Assembly (NCBI GenBank): GCA_963751795.1
Contig: CAVVVI010000002.1
Span: forward strand, 1-64,000
Source of the DNA: BOG-908 sp963751795
GTDB taxonomy: Bacteria > Pseudomonadota > Alphaproteobacteria > Acetobacterales > Acetobacteraceae
Direction: 5' to 3'
DNA length: 64,000 nucleotides
Shown: positions 35,745 to 44,560 of the stretch, one piece after another
Layout of the letters: each line of letters starts with the position of its first letter
How positions within the stretch are numbered: position 1 is the stretch's first letter
Program-made: the position numbers and the translations under genes
The notes under the pieces: model-generated
What the model saw: the letters and a program-made list of their open reading frames with translations, nothing else
Database searches by the model: none
Told to the model about the DNA's origin: nothing

Positions 35745-36647
35745 ATGATCCGCTACGCCGTTGCCGTTACCGGCTGCCTCGCCACGCTGGCCTGCGCGCC
35801 CGGCGCCCTTGCCGCCAGTTATCCGGTCACGCCCAACATCGGCGTCGGCATCGCTTTGGCCACGCAAAACCCGCAAACCGTGCCCGCCGGTGCCAATCTG
35901 GTGGCCTGCCACTCGCTGGTGGACCGCTACCCCGTCGTGCTCGTCAACGGCACGTTTTCCGTGATGGAGAGCGATTTCGGCGGACTGGCGCCCGACCTGG
36001 CCAATGCCGGCTACTGCGTCTACGCGTTCAACTACGGCTATAAGGCGCCCACCGACGGCATCGAGGCTATCGGCCCGGTGCCGGCCTCGGCCCAGCAGCT
36101 GGCGATGTTCGTGGCCCAGGTGAAGGCGGCCACCGGTGCCGCCAAGGTGGATCTGGTCGGCCACTCGCAAGGCGGCATGCTGGCCGAGTACTACACCAAG
36201 CTGCTCGGCGGCGCCCGAAACGTGCACAGCATCGTGGCCCTGTCGCCCACCACCCACGGCACCACGCTCGACGGCATCGATTCCCAGGCGCTGCAATTTC
36301 CTGGAGCCACCGCCCTGGTCGCCACGCAATGCCCCGCCTGCACGGATCAGGAGGTCGGCTCGGCGGTGATCACCCGGCTCGATCGCGGGCCGATCACCCG
36401 GCGCGGCGTCACCTACACGGTGATCGAGACGACGAACGAGACGGTCGTCACCCCGGTCGGCTCCTCCTTCATCAACGAGCCCAGCGTCACCAACGAATAC
36501 GTGCAGAGCTTCTGCCCGCTCGACACGGTGGACCATACCGACCTGGCCTACGACAACGTGGTGATCCAGCTGGTGAAGAACGCGCTCACGCCGCGGAGCG
36601 CGCACGCGCCGTCCTGCCTGACGGCGTTCCCTGCCAACACGCAGTAG
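35745..36647 (+). CDS. secreted lipase/esterase of alpha/beta-hydrolase fold
   Basis: 300 aa, ATG 35745 with GGAGG seven bases upstream. Signal peptide of ~23 residues (AVTGCLATLACAPGALAASY). The nucleophile elbow is VDLVGHSQGGMLAEYY with Ser141; YPVVLVNGTFSVMESDFGGL is the oxyanion-side strand and VDHTDLAYDNVV near the C-terminus provides the probable catalytic His. The pattern matches triacylglycerol lipases of the Lipase_2/EstB type, acting in the periplasm or outside the cell on esters. Several paired cysteines support export. Confidence 0.8.
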   Translation: MIRYAVAVTGCLATLACAPGALAASYPVTPNIGVGIALATQNPQTVPAGANLVACHSLVDRYPVVLVNGTFSVMESDFGGLAPDLANAGYCVYAFNYGYKAPTDGIEAIGPVPASAQQLAMFVAQVKAATGAAKVDLVGHSQGGMLAEYYTKLLGGARNVHSIVALSPTTHGTTLDGIDSQALQFPGATALVATQCPACTDQEVGSAVITRLDRGPITRRGVTYTVIETTNETVVTPVGSSFINEPSVTNEYVQSFCPLDTVDHTDLAYDNVVIQLVKNALTPRSAHAPSCLTAFPANTQ

Positions 36648-36849
36648 CGGCGGCAGGCACGGCGGCCGGCCCGGGTGCAGGCGGCACTGCCGCGCCGTAG
36701 ATACCGGCGCACCACAATGTGGCAGGGCGGCAACATGGCCGGAAAATGCTTTTCGGAGGGGCAACAACTCGGCAAAGGCCTGCTATAGGAATGGCAGATG
36801 CAGTTGGACAGCGGCCGGTAGGGCGCTGGTTCGCCCAGGAGAGGTCTTC

Positions 36850-37947
36850 ATGAAGTTTCGTTCCGCGCTGCTGGTTGCCAGCGTTCTTTCGGCACCCGTC
36901 GCCGCGCTCGCCCAGCCGGTCACCGGGCCGTATGTCAGCCTCGGCGTCGGGCTGGACTACCTGCTCGACCAGAATGTACGCGGCGATTCGCAGGCCTACA
37001 CCGCCGGCCGCGACAAGCTGACCAACAACGTGGGCGGCATCGCCAGCGGCGCGATCGGCTACGGCCTGGGCAACGGCATTCGTATCGAGCTGCAGGGCGA
37101 TTGGGGCGCCACGCGCGAAGACGCCGGCGTCAGCACCACCAGCAACTACCAGCAGCAGTATCACGGCTTCGTGAACGTGCTCTATGATTTCGATGGCGCG
37201 CAGTTCGGCTTTGCCGGCCTGGCCCCATATGTCGGTGTCGGCGGCGGCTACGGCCAGTCGCACTTCAGCAACCTGAACTTCGAAGGCACCGATGCGGCGG
37301 GCAACTCCACCCTGCTGCACACCACCGGCACCTTCGGCAGCTACGCCGTGCAGGGCATCATCGGCGTCGCCTTCAACATCGCCCAGGTGCCCGGCCTGGC
37401 CGTGACCCTGGAAGACCGCTTCACCACCACGCCGGACAACAGCAGCTACAACGCGCAGTACTATGCCGGTGCCGCCGCCGGCCGGGTGAAGTTCCGCACC
37501 GAAGGCCAGTACAACGATGCGGCGCTGATCGGCGTGCGCTACGCCCTGTTCGCCGCCCCGCCGCCGCCCCCGCCGCCGGCCGTGGCCCCGCAGGTCGCCC
37601 CGGTGCCCGCCGGCGTCGCCAAGACCTACCTGGTGTTCTTCGACTGGGATCGTGCGGACCTGACCACGCGCGCCCGCCAGATCGTCGCCCAGGCTGCGGC
37701 CGCCTCCACCAGCACGCAGACCACGCGCATCGAAGTCAACGGCTACACCGACCTCTCCGGCACCGCCGCCTACAACCAGCGCCTGTCCGTCCGCCGCGCC
37801 GAGAGCGTGGAGAGCGAGCTGGTGCGCGACGGCGTGAACCGCAGCGAAATCAGCATCCACGGCTTCGGCGAGACGAACCCGCTGGTGCAGACCGCCAAGG
37901 GCGTGCGCGAGCCGCAGAACCGCCGCGTCGAGATCATCCTGAAGTAA
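36850..37947 (+). CDS. OmpA family outer-membrane protein with proline-rich hinge
   Basis: 365 aa; AGGAGAGG ribosome site eight bases before the ATG. Signal peptide 1-21 (LLVASVLSAPVAALA), N-terminal beta-barrel (GPYVSLGVGLDYLLDQNVRG, GIIGVAFNIAQVPGLAVTLE), a PPPPPPP hinge near 236-245, and a C-terminal OmpA/Pal peptidoglycan-binding domain (VFFDWDRADLTTRARQIVAQ, EVNGYTDLSGTAAYNQRLSV, ENRR-like PQNRRVEIILK). It tethers the outer membrane to peptidoglycan. Intact and standalone. The 202-nt upstream spacer probably contains its promoter, which I could not place reliably. Confidence 0.9.
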   Translation: MKFRSALLVASVLSAPVAALAQPVTGPYVSLGVGLDYLLDQNVRGDSQAYTAGRDKLTNNVGGIASGAIGYGLGNGIRIELQGDWGATREDAGVSTTSNYQQQYHGFVNVLYDFDGAQFGFAGLAPYVGVGGGYGQSHFSNLNFEGTDAAGNSTLLHTTGTFGSYAVQGIIGVAFNIAQVPGLAVTLEDRFTTTPDNSSYNAQYYAGAAAGRVKFRTEGQYNDAALIGVRYALFAAPPPPPPPAVAPQVAPVPAGVAKTYLVFFDWDRADLTTRARQIVAQAAAASTSTQTTRIEVNGYTDLSGTAAYNQRLSVRRAESVESELVRDGVNRSEISIHGFGETNPLVQTAKGVREPQNRRVEIILK

Positions 37948-37948
37948 T

Positions 37949-38006
37949 CCTGCCAGCCTGGACGGCCCGGCCGCTCTTCTGCGAGCGGCCCGGCCTTCCG
38001 GCAGGT
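37949..38006 (+). terminator. nested hairpin after ompA-like gene
   Basis: GGCCGCTC (37969-37976) / GAGCGGCC (37983-37990), a perfect 8-bp stem, is enclosed by CCTGCC / GGCAGG. It lies immediately after the stop of the OmpA gene. There is no long U-tract, so termination may be rho-assisted. Confidence 0.5.
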
Positions 38007-38083
38007 TGCTTTCAGGCCGGGCGTGCGTAGAAGGCTGGCAGGGACGCAAGTTCCTCCCAGCCTTTTTCCTTTCCAGGCACCAG

Positions 38084-38527
38084 ATGCAAACCCCGATCCT
38101 GCACCGCCTGGAGCCCCTGCTCGCCCGTGTGCCGCCCGCGCGCCGGCTGATGCTGGTGCAGTTCCTGCGCTTCGGCGTCATCGGCACGCTGGGCTTCGTA
38201 TGGGACACCATCGTGGTTTATGCCACCGCCCCGTGGACCGGCCTGTATGTGGCGGGCGTGATCTCCTACATCATCGCCGGCAGCATCAACTGGCTGCTCA
38301 ACCGCATATGGACCTACCGGCATCTCAGCCATGGGGCGATGCACCGCCAGGCGGTGATGTTCCTGGTGGTGAACTCGGCCGGCTTCGTGCTCAACCGCGG
38401 TGTCTATTTCTCGCTGATCGCCACCCAGCCTTACTGCCACGATCATCCGGTCATCCCGATCGCGGCAGGCGGAATCGCCGCCATGTTCGTGAACTTCTTC
38501 CTCTCCCGCCGGCTGGTGTTCCGGTGA
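38084..38527 (+). CDS. GtrA family membrane protein
   Basis: 147 aa from the ATG at 38084 (MQTPILHRLEPLLARVPPAR). Four predicted membrane helices; GtrA landmarks FLRFGVIGTLGFVWDTIVVY, INWLLNRIWTYRHLSHG and MFVNFFLSRRLVFR. GtrA-like proteins help move lipid-linked sugars across the inner membrane or modify surface glycans. The stop overlaps the GTG start of the glycosyltransferase (GTGA), so the pair forms a coupled glycan-modification unit. Confidence 0.85.
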   Translation: MQTPILHRLEPLLARVPPARRLMLVQFLRFGVIGTLGFVWDTIVVYATAPWTGLYVAGVISYIIAGSINWLLNRIWTYRHLSHGAMHRQAVMFLVVNSAGFVLNRGVYFSLIATQPYCHDHPVIPIAAGGIAAMFVNFFLSRRLVFR

Positions 38528-39444
38528 GCCCGACCGTTGCCGTGCTCATCCCCTGCTTCAACGAGGCGGTGGCGATCGCTCAGGTGGTGGCCGATTTCCG
38601 CCGCGCGCTGCCCGAGGCCCAGCTGTTCGCCTACGACAACAACTCGACGGACGGCACGGCCGAGGCCGCGCGCCGCGCCGGTGCGCAATCGGGCCACGAG
38701 CGGCTGCAGGGCAAAGGCCACGTGGTGCGCCGCATGTTCGCCGATATCGAAGCCGACATCTACGTGCTGGTGGACGGCGACGGCACCTACGATGCGGCAG
38801 CCGCACCGGCGATGATCGCGCTGCTCCGCGAGCAGCGGCTCGACATGGTCACCGGCATCCGCGTCACCGATGCGGCCCGCGCCTATCGCCGCGGCCACCG
38901 CACCGGCAACACCGTGCTCACCGGCCTGGTCGCCAGCCTGTTCGGCGCCCGCGTAACCGACATGCTGTCGGGCTACCGCGTGTTCTCCCGCCGCTTCGTC
39001 AAATCCTTTCCCGCCCTGGCCGGCGGGTTCGAGACCGAAACCGAGCTGACCGTGCACGCGCTGCAGCTCGCCATGCCGCTGGGCGAGCTGGAAACCACCT
39101 ACCGCGAGCGGCCGGCCGGCTCGGCGAGCAAGCTGCGCACCGTCAGCGACGGGCTGCGCATCCTGCGGCTCATCCTGATGCTGGTGAAAGACGAGCGGCC
39201 GCTGCCGTTCTTCTCGATCTGCGCCGTCCTGCTCGCGGCCGCCGGCCTGGCGCTGGGGTTGCCCGTGGTGCTGGAATTCTGGCGCACCGGCCTGGTGCCG
39301 CGCCTGCCGACGGCCATCGTGGCCGCCGCCTTGGGCGCGCTCAGCTTCCTGGCCATCACCTGCGGGCTGATCCTGGACTCGGTCGGGCGTGGCCGGCGGG
39401 AGATGAAGCGGCTGGCCTATCTCTCGATACCGGCGCCGCGGTAG
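38524..39444 (+). CDS. family 2 (dolichyl-phosphate-type) glycosyltransferase
   Basis: 306 aa, GTG start overlapping the GtrA stop. GT-A fold motifs: VLIPCFNEAVAIAQVV, LFAYDNNSTDGTAEAARRAG, VLVDGDGTYD (DxD-type metal site) and MLSGYRVFSRRFVKSFPALA. Two C-terminal membrane helices (FFSICAVLLAAAGLALGLPV and AALGALSFLAITCGLIL). It likely transfers a sugar from NDP-sugar to undecaprenyl phosphate, giving GtrA its substrate. The downstream gene is convergent, with only 5 nt between stops. Confidence 0.85.
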   Translation: MSPTVAVLIPCFNEAVAIAQVVADFRRALPEAQLFAYDNNSTDGTAEAARRAGAQSGHERLQGKGHVVRRMFADIEADIYVLVDGDGTYDAAAAPAMIALLREQRLDMVTGIRVTDAARAYRRGHRTGNTVLTGLVASLFGARVTDMLSGYRVFSRRFVKSFPALAGGFETETELTVHALQLAMPLGELETTYRERPAGSASKLRTVSDGLRILRLILMLVKDERPLPFFSICAVLLAAAGLALGLPVVLEFWRTGLVPRLPTAIVAAALGALSFLAITCGLILDSVGRGRREMKRLAYLSIPAPR

Positions 39445-39449
39445 TCCCG

Positions 39450-41042
39450 CTACCGGCTCGCCATGCGGGTGGGATAGGTCTGCTCCCAGCCGCCGCCCAG
39501 TGCCTTGTAGAGCTGCACCAGGTTGGACGACACCGCGGTGGCACTCTCGGCCAGCTGCAGCTGCGCGTTCAGCAGCGCGCGCTCGGCATCGAGCACATTG
39601 AGGAAGTCGGCCACACCCTGCGTGTAGCGCTCGCGCGCCAGACGCAGCGCCAGCCGGTTCTGCGCCACCGCGCCCGCCAGCGCATCCTGCCGCCGCTGCT
39701 CGGTGGCGTAGGCGGTCAGGGCGTTGTCCACGTCGTGCCAGGCCTGCAGCACGGTCTGCTGGTAGTTCAGCGCGGCTTCCTGCTGCTCCACCTTGCGCAG
39801 CGCCAGCGTCGCCCGCAGCTTGCCGCCCTCGAAGATGGGAATGCTGATGGTGGGGCCGAGGCCGTATTGCCGCGCGCCCCAGTTGCCCAGGTCCTTGGCC
39901 TTGAGCGCCTGCAGGCCGATGCTGCCGTCCAGCGTCACCTTCGGATAGAAATCGGCGACGGCCACGCCGATATCGGCCGTCGCCGCATGCAGCTGCGCTT
40001 CGGCCTGGCGAATATCTGGGCGGCGGCGGGCGAGTTCGGAGGGCACGCCCACCGGCACGCGCGGCGGCACCGGCGGCACGGCGCCCGGGCGGATCAGCTC
40101 GGCGCGCAGCGCACCGGGCGCTTCGGCCAGCAGGAAGCTCAGCGCGTTGATGGATTCGGCTTCCTGCTGCTCGAGCTGGGGCACCTGCGCCTGCGTCGTC
40201 TGCAGCTGCGCCGCGGCGTTGGCGACGTCGAGCTCGGTCGTCAGCCCGCCCCGGAAACGGTCCCGCGACAGCTGCAGCGATTCGCGCTCGGTGACGATGT
40301 TGTCGCGCGCGATGGCGAGCTGCGTCTGTTGCCCGCGTAGCTGCACGTAATCGCGCGCCACCTCGGCCACGACAGAGACCAGGCTGTTGCGCCGCGCGTC
40401 GGTGGATGCCTCCAGCGATGCGTCGGCCGATTCCACCTCGCGCCGTACCCGGCCCCACAGGTCGAGCTCCCAGGAGGCATCAAAGCCGTACTGCCACAGA
40501 TTGAAAGGCTGAATGCTGCCGCCACCGGCGCTGCTGGGGATCGCACCGGACCGCCCGCCGAGGCCGTTGGCCGAGCTGCCCGTGCTGCCGAACGAGCCCC
40601 CGGCACTGCCGCCGCCCTTGGCGCCGCCGCCGCCGCCGAAGATGCCCACCACACCTTTGCCGCTGATCCGCTCGCGCGTGTAGGAGCCGTCGCCGGTCAG
40701 GCTGGGGAACTGGTCGGCGCCAGTGATCTGCCGCTGGGAGCGGCTTTCGGCCAGCCGAATGGTCGCCAGCCGGACGTTGAGGTTGGCTGCCGCGACCCGG
40801 TTCTCCAGCGATGTCAGCTCGGCATCGTGGAACAGGTTCCACCAATTGGGATCTACCGGCTCGCTGACGGGCTCGCTGACGGGCGTTGCCTGCGGCGTGG
40901 CGGCCGGCCGCCCGCCCGCGAACCACGACGATGGCGACCAGATGGCCTGCGGCTTGAAATCGGGCCCCACCGTGCAGCCGCAGAGCAGGCCGGCGGCCAG
41001 CACGGGCGCAAGCCGGCGGGATAGAATGATTGGGCTGCGCAC
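39450..41042 (-). CDS. RND efflux outer-membrane lipoprotein (NodT/OprM type), TetR-linked
   Basis: 530 aa from the GTG at 41042, preferred over the ATG at 41087 because AGGAG lies eight bases upstream. Lipobox AAGLLCGCTVGPD. Two outer-membrane efflux repeats follow (NWWNLFHDAELTSLENRVAA, ELDLWGRVRREVESADASLE; RRPDIRQAEAQLHAATADIG). Between SLTGDGSYTRERISG and FNLWQYGFDASWE is a ~50-residue Gly/Ser-rich insert at the place of the first extracellular loop. It forms the outer-membrane exit duct for RND pumps, but no adaptor or pump lies in its own operon. Divergent from the tetR gene across a 142-nt operator region. Confidence 0.85.
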   Translation of the reverse strand: MRSPIILSRRLAPVLAAGLLCGCTVGPDFKPQAIWSPSSWFAGGRPAATPQATPVSEPVSEPVDPNWWNLFHDAELTSLENRVAAANLNVRLATIRLAESRSQRQITGADQFPSLTGDGSYTRERISGKGVVGIFGGGGGAKGGGSAGGSFGSTGSSANGLGGRSGAIPSSAGGGSIQPFNLWQYGFDASWELDLWGRVRREVESADASLEASTDARRNSLVSVVAEVARDYVQLRGQQTQLAIARDNIVTERESLQLSRDRFRGGLTTELDVANAAAQLQTTQAQVPQLEQQEAESINALSFLLAEAPGALRAELIRPGAVPPVPPRVPVGVPSELARRRPDIRQAEAQLHAATADIGVAVADFYPKVTLDGSIGLQALKAKDLGNWGARQYGLGPTISIPIFEGGKLRATLALRKVEQQEAALNYQQTVLQAWHDVDNALTAYATEQRRQDALAGAVAQNRLALRLARERYTQGVADFLNVLDAERALLNAQLQLAESATAVSSNLVQLYKALGGGWEQTYPTRMASR

Positions 41043-41110
41043 GATGGCGGCTCCTGGGTGGGATGGCGGCAGGGGGCTATGTGCCATGCCAGGCGAGGCG
41101 CGCCAACCGC

Positions 41111-41129
41111 TGACCGACCGGTTCGGTCA
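41111..41129. promoter_or_regulatory. TetR-type operator between efflux lipoprotein and tetR genes
   Basis: Perfect palindrome TGACCGACCGGTTCGGTCA (7-bp arms, 5-nt centre) just before a TTGACA hexamer (41133-41138) pointing towards tetR. The GACCGACCGGTCGGTC style is common for TetR/AcrR repressors of efflux genes. It is placed to control both divergent genes. Confidence 0.65.
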
Positions 41130-41184
41130 TTATTGACAAGCTACCTGCTTTGAACGGAGGGTCAATGCACTTACAAAGAACATC

Positions 41185-41835
41185 ATGCACGCCCTGACCG
41201 ACAGCCCGGCCGACCAACAGCCCGACGCCGAAGCCGCCACGCCGCAGAAGCAAGGCCAGATCCTCAACGGGGCCGCCCGGGTATTCGCCCGCGACGGCTA
41301 CGAAGGCGCCAGCATGTCGCGCATCGCCGCCGAAGCCGGGGTCTCCAAGGGCACGCTCTACAACTACTTCACCTGCAAGGCGGAGCTGTTCGCCGACACC
41401 GTGCAGCGCGACTGCACGCGCCGGGTCGCGCAGGTGTTCGACGATCTGGACACCACCTGTGCGCCGGAACACACGCTGGCCGAGATCGGCCGGCGGATGA
41501 TCGGCATGCTGGTCTCCGAACAGGCGCTGGTGATGCACCGCATGGTGGTCGCCGAGGCGGAAAAATTCCCCGAGCTGGCCCGCGCCTTCTACCTCTCGGG
41601 CCCGGCGCCGGCGGTGGCCAATCTGGCCGCCTACCTGCGCCAGGCCACCGCGGATGGCCGGCTAGACGTGCCGGATCCGGAGTTCGGCGCCGAGCAGTTC
41701 TTCGCACTGATCCAGACGCGGCTGTACATGAAACGGCAGCTGCGCCTGACCGCCATCCCCTCCGCCGCGCAGATCGAGCACGTGGTGGACGGCGCGGTCA
41801 GGCTGTTCACCCGCGGCTATGCCGCGCAAGGGTGA
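41185..41835 (+). CDS. TetR/AcrR family transcriptional regulator
   Basis: 216 aa. The HTH is classic: QILNGAARVFARDGYEGASM, SRIAAEAGVSKGTLYNYFTC, KAELFADTVQRD (residues ~24-70). The C-terminal ligand domain has AEAEKFPELARAFYLSGPAP and the TetR_C pattern seen in AcrR-like efflux repressors. It is divergent from the outer-membrane efflux lipoprotein gene and most likely represses it, and itself, through the palindrome at 41111-41129 (inference). Confidence 0.85.
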   Translation: MHALTDSPADQQPDAEAATPQKQGQILNGAARVFARDGYEGASMSRIAAEAGVSKGTLYNYFTCKAELFADTVQRDCTRRVAQVFDDLDTTCAPEHTLAEIGRRMIGMLVSEQALVMHRMVVAEAEKFPELARAFYLSGPAPAVANLAAYLRQATADGRLDVPDPEFGAEQFFALIQTRLYMKRQLRLTAIPSAAQIEHVVDGAVRLFTRGYAAQG

Positions 41836-41884
41836 GGCCGGTTTTGCCCGTGCGCCAACGGCTGAAATCCTCTAGGATACAGCC

Positions 41885-42394
41885 ATGAGCGACAAAGTGG
41901 ATTTCATCGAGGAGATCCGCATCGCGCGGTTCTGGCGCAAGCAACTCGGCGAATACGAGTATGTGGGATACAACGCCGACGATCTGCGGCGCTGGTATAT
42001 CGCGCTGGAGACGCGCGGGCCGGAAGAGATCCGCAGTTACATCGAAGAACGCACCACCCGCTACCCGATGGGCCCGGTCACCGGCATCGTGGCGACCGCG
42101 CCGCATCCGCCGCTGGCTATCGTCCAGATCTGGCTCGAATCGTACAACAAGGTGAACACGCGCTCCGTCTGGATCGCCGGCGCAGCGTTCCTCGTGTTCG
42201 TCTATTTCGCGGCCATCAACATTGCGGGCTTCCAGAACCTGCGCTCGGCCAGTCCGTTGCAGATGAACCCGCCCGTGGTCGGCGGCGCGGCGCCACCCGT
42301 TGGCAACACGTTGATCCCGCAGCCGACGGCGACGTTGCCGCGCAACGCACCGGCACCCGCCTCGGCAGCCGCCAGCCCGCAGCATTCGCACTGA
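41885..42394 (+). CDS. single-pass membrane protein of unknown function
   Basis: 169 aa, MSDKVDFIEEIRIARFWRKQ. A ~95-residue cytoplasmic part (YEYVGYNADDLRRWYIALET, YPMGPVTGIVATAPHPPLAI) is followed by one membrane helix (WIAGAAFLVFVYFAAINIAG) and a Pro/Ala-rich periplasmic tail. I do not recognise a named domain. It lies 49 nt after tetR in the same orientation and could share its transcript; it is convergent with the mdt operon. Confidence 0.6.
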   Translation: MSDKVDFIEEIRIARFWRKQLGEYEYVGYNADDLRRWYIALETRGPEEIRSYIEERTTRYPMGPVTGIVATAPHPPLAIVQIWLESYNKVNTRSVWIAGAAFLVFVYFAAINIAGFQNLRSASPLQMNPPVVGGAAPPVGNTLIPQPTATLPRNAPAPASAAASPQHSH

Positions 42395-42416
42395 CGCCGC
42401 GCAGCCGGGCCGGCGT

Positions 42417-44021
42417 TCAGGGAAGCAGCGGGTTGCGCCGCTGCAGCCAGTCGCGGTCGGGCAGGTCGGCGGTGCGCCAGCCGCCGCCCAGCGCCTCGAT
42501 CAGCAGCACCGCATCGGTCAGCCGTGTCTCCTCGATCGTGATTTCGGTCTGCTCGGCGGTCAGCAGCGTGTTCTGCGCGGTGATCACAGCGGTATAGGCC
42601 TGGGTGCCGGCGCGGTATTCGTTCAGCGCGATCTGTGCGGACCGGCGGGCGTCGGTCACCGTCTGCCGCTGCACCACATCCTGCCGGCCGAGGATGCGCA
42701 GGCCCGAGAGCGCGTCTTCGACCTGCTGGAAGGCGGTCAGCACGGTCTGGCGATAGGTGGCCACGCTCTGGTCGTAGGTGGCGCGGGCGGCGCGCACGGC
42801 GGCGGTGCGGGCGCCGCCCTGGAAGATGGCGTCGCTGGCCGAAGCGCCGAGCGACCAGACACGGTTGGCGCTGGAGATCAGCGAGCCGAGCGGGTTGCCC
42901 ACGTAGCCGTTCAGGGCGGAGAGCGTGATGTCGGGGTAGTAGGCGCCGACCGCCACGCCCACCAGCGCATTGTCGGCCTTCATGGTGCGCTCAGCCTGGG
43001 CGATGTCGGGCCGGCGTTCCAGCAGTGCCGCGGGCACCACGCCGGGCGTGTCGGGCACCGCAGGCACGTCGGGCACGGGGGTGATCGCCAGGCCGGCCGG
43101 CGGCACGCCGATCAGCACGGCGATGGCGTGCTCATACTGCGCGCGCGCCACGCCCACGTTCAGCGCCGAGGATTGCGCGGCCTCGAGCTGGGTCTGCGCC
43201 GTCAGCACGTCGGCCCGCGCGGCCACGCCTGCGGCGTACTGGTTCTGCACGATCCGTAGCGCCTCGGTGTCGTTGCGCACCGTCTCGTCGAAGACGCGCG
43301 CCAGGGCGTCGCTGACGCGCAGATCCAGGTAGTCGGTCGCCAGGCTGGCCTGGGCCGACAGGCGCGCATTGGCGAGCAGCGCCGCGCTGGCCTGCGCGGC
43401 GGCGACGTTGCTTTCCACCTGGCGCCGGATCTTGCCCCAGATATCGAGGTTCCAGTCGGCGCTGGCCTCCAGCGAGAACTGCGTGCGCGTGCCGCCGCTG
43501 CGGCTGAGGCCGGAGCCCGATGCGACCGTCGTGGTGCTGCCCGAGGTGCCGGTGGCGACGCCGCCAGTGCCCGTCGTGGTGCCGACGCCGGTGGTGCCGC
43601 CATTGAGCGACGTGCCGGTGACCCCGCCGCCCGCCGTGGTCAGCCCGCCGGCGCTGCCGCGCGAGAAGGTGGTGCCGGCATTGCCCGACAGCGTCGGAAA
43701 CAGGCTCGCGCGCGCCTCGTCCACCAATGCCTGCGCGTTCTCGTAGGCGGCAAGCTGCGCGCGCAGCGTCTGGTTGCCGGTGTCGATCTGCCGCTCCAGT
43801 CGGTCGAGCAAGCTGTCGCCGAACGCATCCCACCACGCGCCCTTCGGTGCGGCATCCTGCGGCGTCGCCAGCTTCCAGCCGGGCAGTTCCTTGAAGACAG
43901 GTGCGAGCGGTGCCGTGGGGCGGTGATAGTCGGGGCCGACCATGCAGGCGGACAGGGCCAGGCAGAGGCAAGCACGCAAGCAGGCTTTTGCAAGAGAGGA
44001 CCAGGAATCATTCGTGTGCAC
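42417..44021 (-). CDS. RND efflux outer-membrane lipoprotein (NodT/OprM type), mdt operon
   Basis: 534 aa from the GTG at 44021 (HTNDSWSSLAKACLRACLCL); the frame continues upstream through the YcxB-like gene only as shadow. Lipobox LALSACMVGPDYHRP. Efflux repeats: WWDAFGDSLLDRLERQIDTG, SADWNLDIWGKIRRQVESNV, ERRPDIAQAERTMKADNALV. A Gly/Thr/Ser-rich insert of ~60 residues (from AGGGVTGTSLNGG to SGSGLSRSGG) sits at the first extracellular loop, longer than in the paralogue at 39450. Last gene of the mdtA-B-C-ycxB-like-OMF operon, so it is the natural exit channel for that pump. Confidence 0.85.
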   Translation of the reverse strand: MHTNDSWSSLAKACLRACLCLALSACMVGPDYHRPTAPLAPVFKELPGWKLATPQDAAPKGAWWDAFGDSLLDRLERQIDTGNQTLRAQLAAYENAQALVDEARASLFPTLSGNAGTTFSRGSAGGLTTAGGGVTGTSLNGGTTGVGTTTGTGGVATGTSGSTTTVASGSGLSRSGGTRTQFSLEASADWNLDIWGKIRRQVESNVAAAQASAALLANARLSAQASLATDYLDLRVSDALARVFDETVRNDTEALRIVQNQYAAGVAARADVLTAQTQLEAAQSSALNVGVARAQYEHAIAVLIGVPPAGLAITPVPDVPAVPDTPGVVPAALLERRPDIAQAERTMKADNALVGVAVGAYYPDITLSALNGYVGNPLGSLISSANRVWSLGASASDAIFQGGARTAAVRAARATYDQSVATYRQTVLTAFQQVEDALSGLRILGRQDVVQRQTVTDARRSAQIALNEYRAGTQAYTAVITAQNTLLTAEQTEITIEETRLTDAVLLIEALGGGWRTADLPDRDWLQRRNPLLP

Positions 44022-44026
44022 GCTTA

Positions 44027-44560
44027 TCAACGCGTAACTATTCCTGCAATGCGCTGCTTGAAAGCAGATAGTTGCGTGGCGCTGAAGGCGCGCTTCGGAA
44101 GTATGCTGTACAAATCCTCGGAACTGTAGAGCAGGATCATGTCGTCGCTTTCGCGTTTGGCGAAAATGTCGGCTAAAGGCAGGTGCCCGCAGGCGCTTTC
44201 GGAATCGAAGCAGATCGATTCCGCGTTCCACTCCAGCCTCACTTTCGCGCGCAGACTTGCCTGCTGGCGATAGATACAATTCACGCGCCGAGGAAGCGTA
44301 ACGTAGCGTGCGAACCAGCGCGCTACGGACGAGCCCACGATGCCGCCGATGCCGCCTCCCACCAACGCCCAAACCAGCAAGACCCACGGCATACGCCGAG
44401 AACCGAACACCGCCATGGCAAACCCGCCAAGGATCATTGCCAGATACGGCGACAGTGTCCGCCTCCGCCGCTGTGCGAGGCGGTATGCGGCCAGACAATC
44501 CGCTTCCGAGAGGATAAACGCCACGGCGTGGTCAGCTTCCGTCGCTTCGCGCTCGATCAT
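44027..44560 (-). CDS. YcxB-like domain membrane protein
   Basis: 177 aa, MIEREATEADHAVAFILSEA. Two membrane helices close together (LAMILGGFAMAVFGS and VLLVWALVGGGIGGIVGSSV), then a YcxB-like C-terminal domain (LEWNAESICFDSESACGHLP, DDMILLYSSEDLYSILPKRA). Function unknown; in other genomes such proteins stand alone. Here the ATG overlaps the stop of the RND pump gene (TGATG) and the stop is 5 nt from the outer-membrane lipoprotein start, so it is an integral operon member. Unusual in an mdtABC operon. Confidence 0.75.
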   Translation of the reverse strand: MIEREATEADHAVAFILSEADCLAAYRLAQRRRRTLSPYLAMILGGFAMAVFGSRRMPWVLLVWALVGGGIGGIVGSSVARWFARYVTLPRRVNCIYRQQASLRAKVRLEWNAESICFDSESACGHLPLADIFAKRESDDMILLYSSEDLYSILPKRAFSATQLSAFKQRIAGIVTR

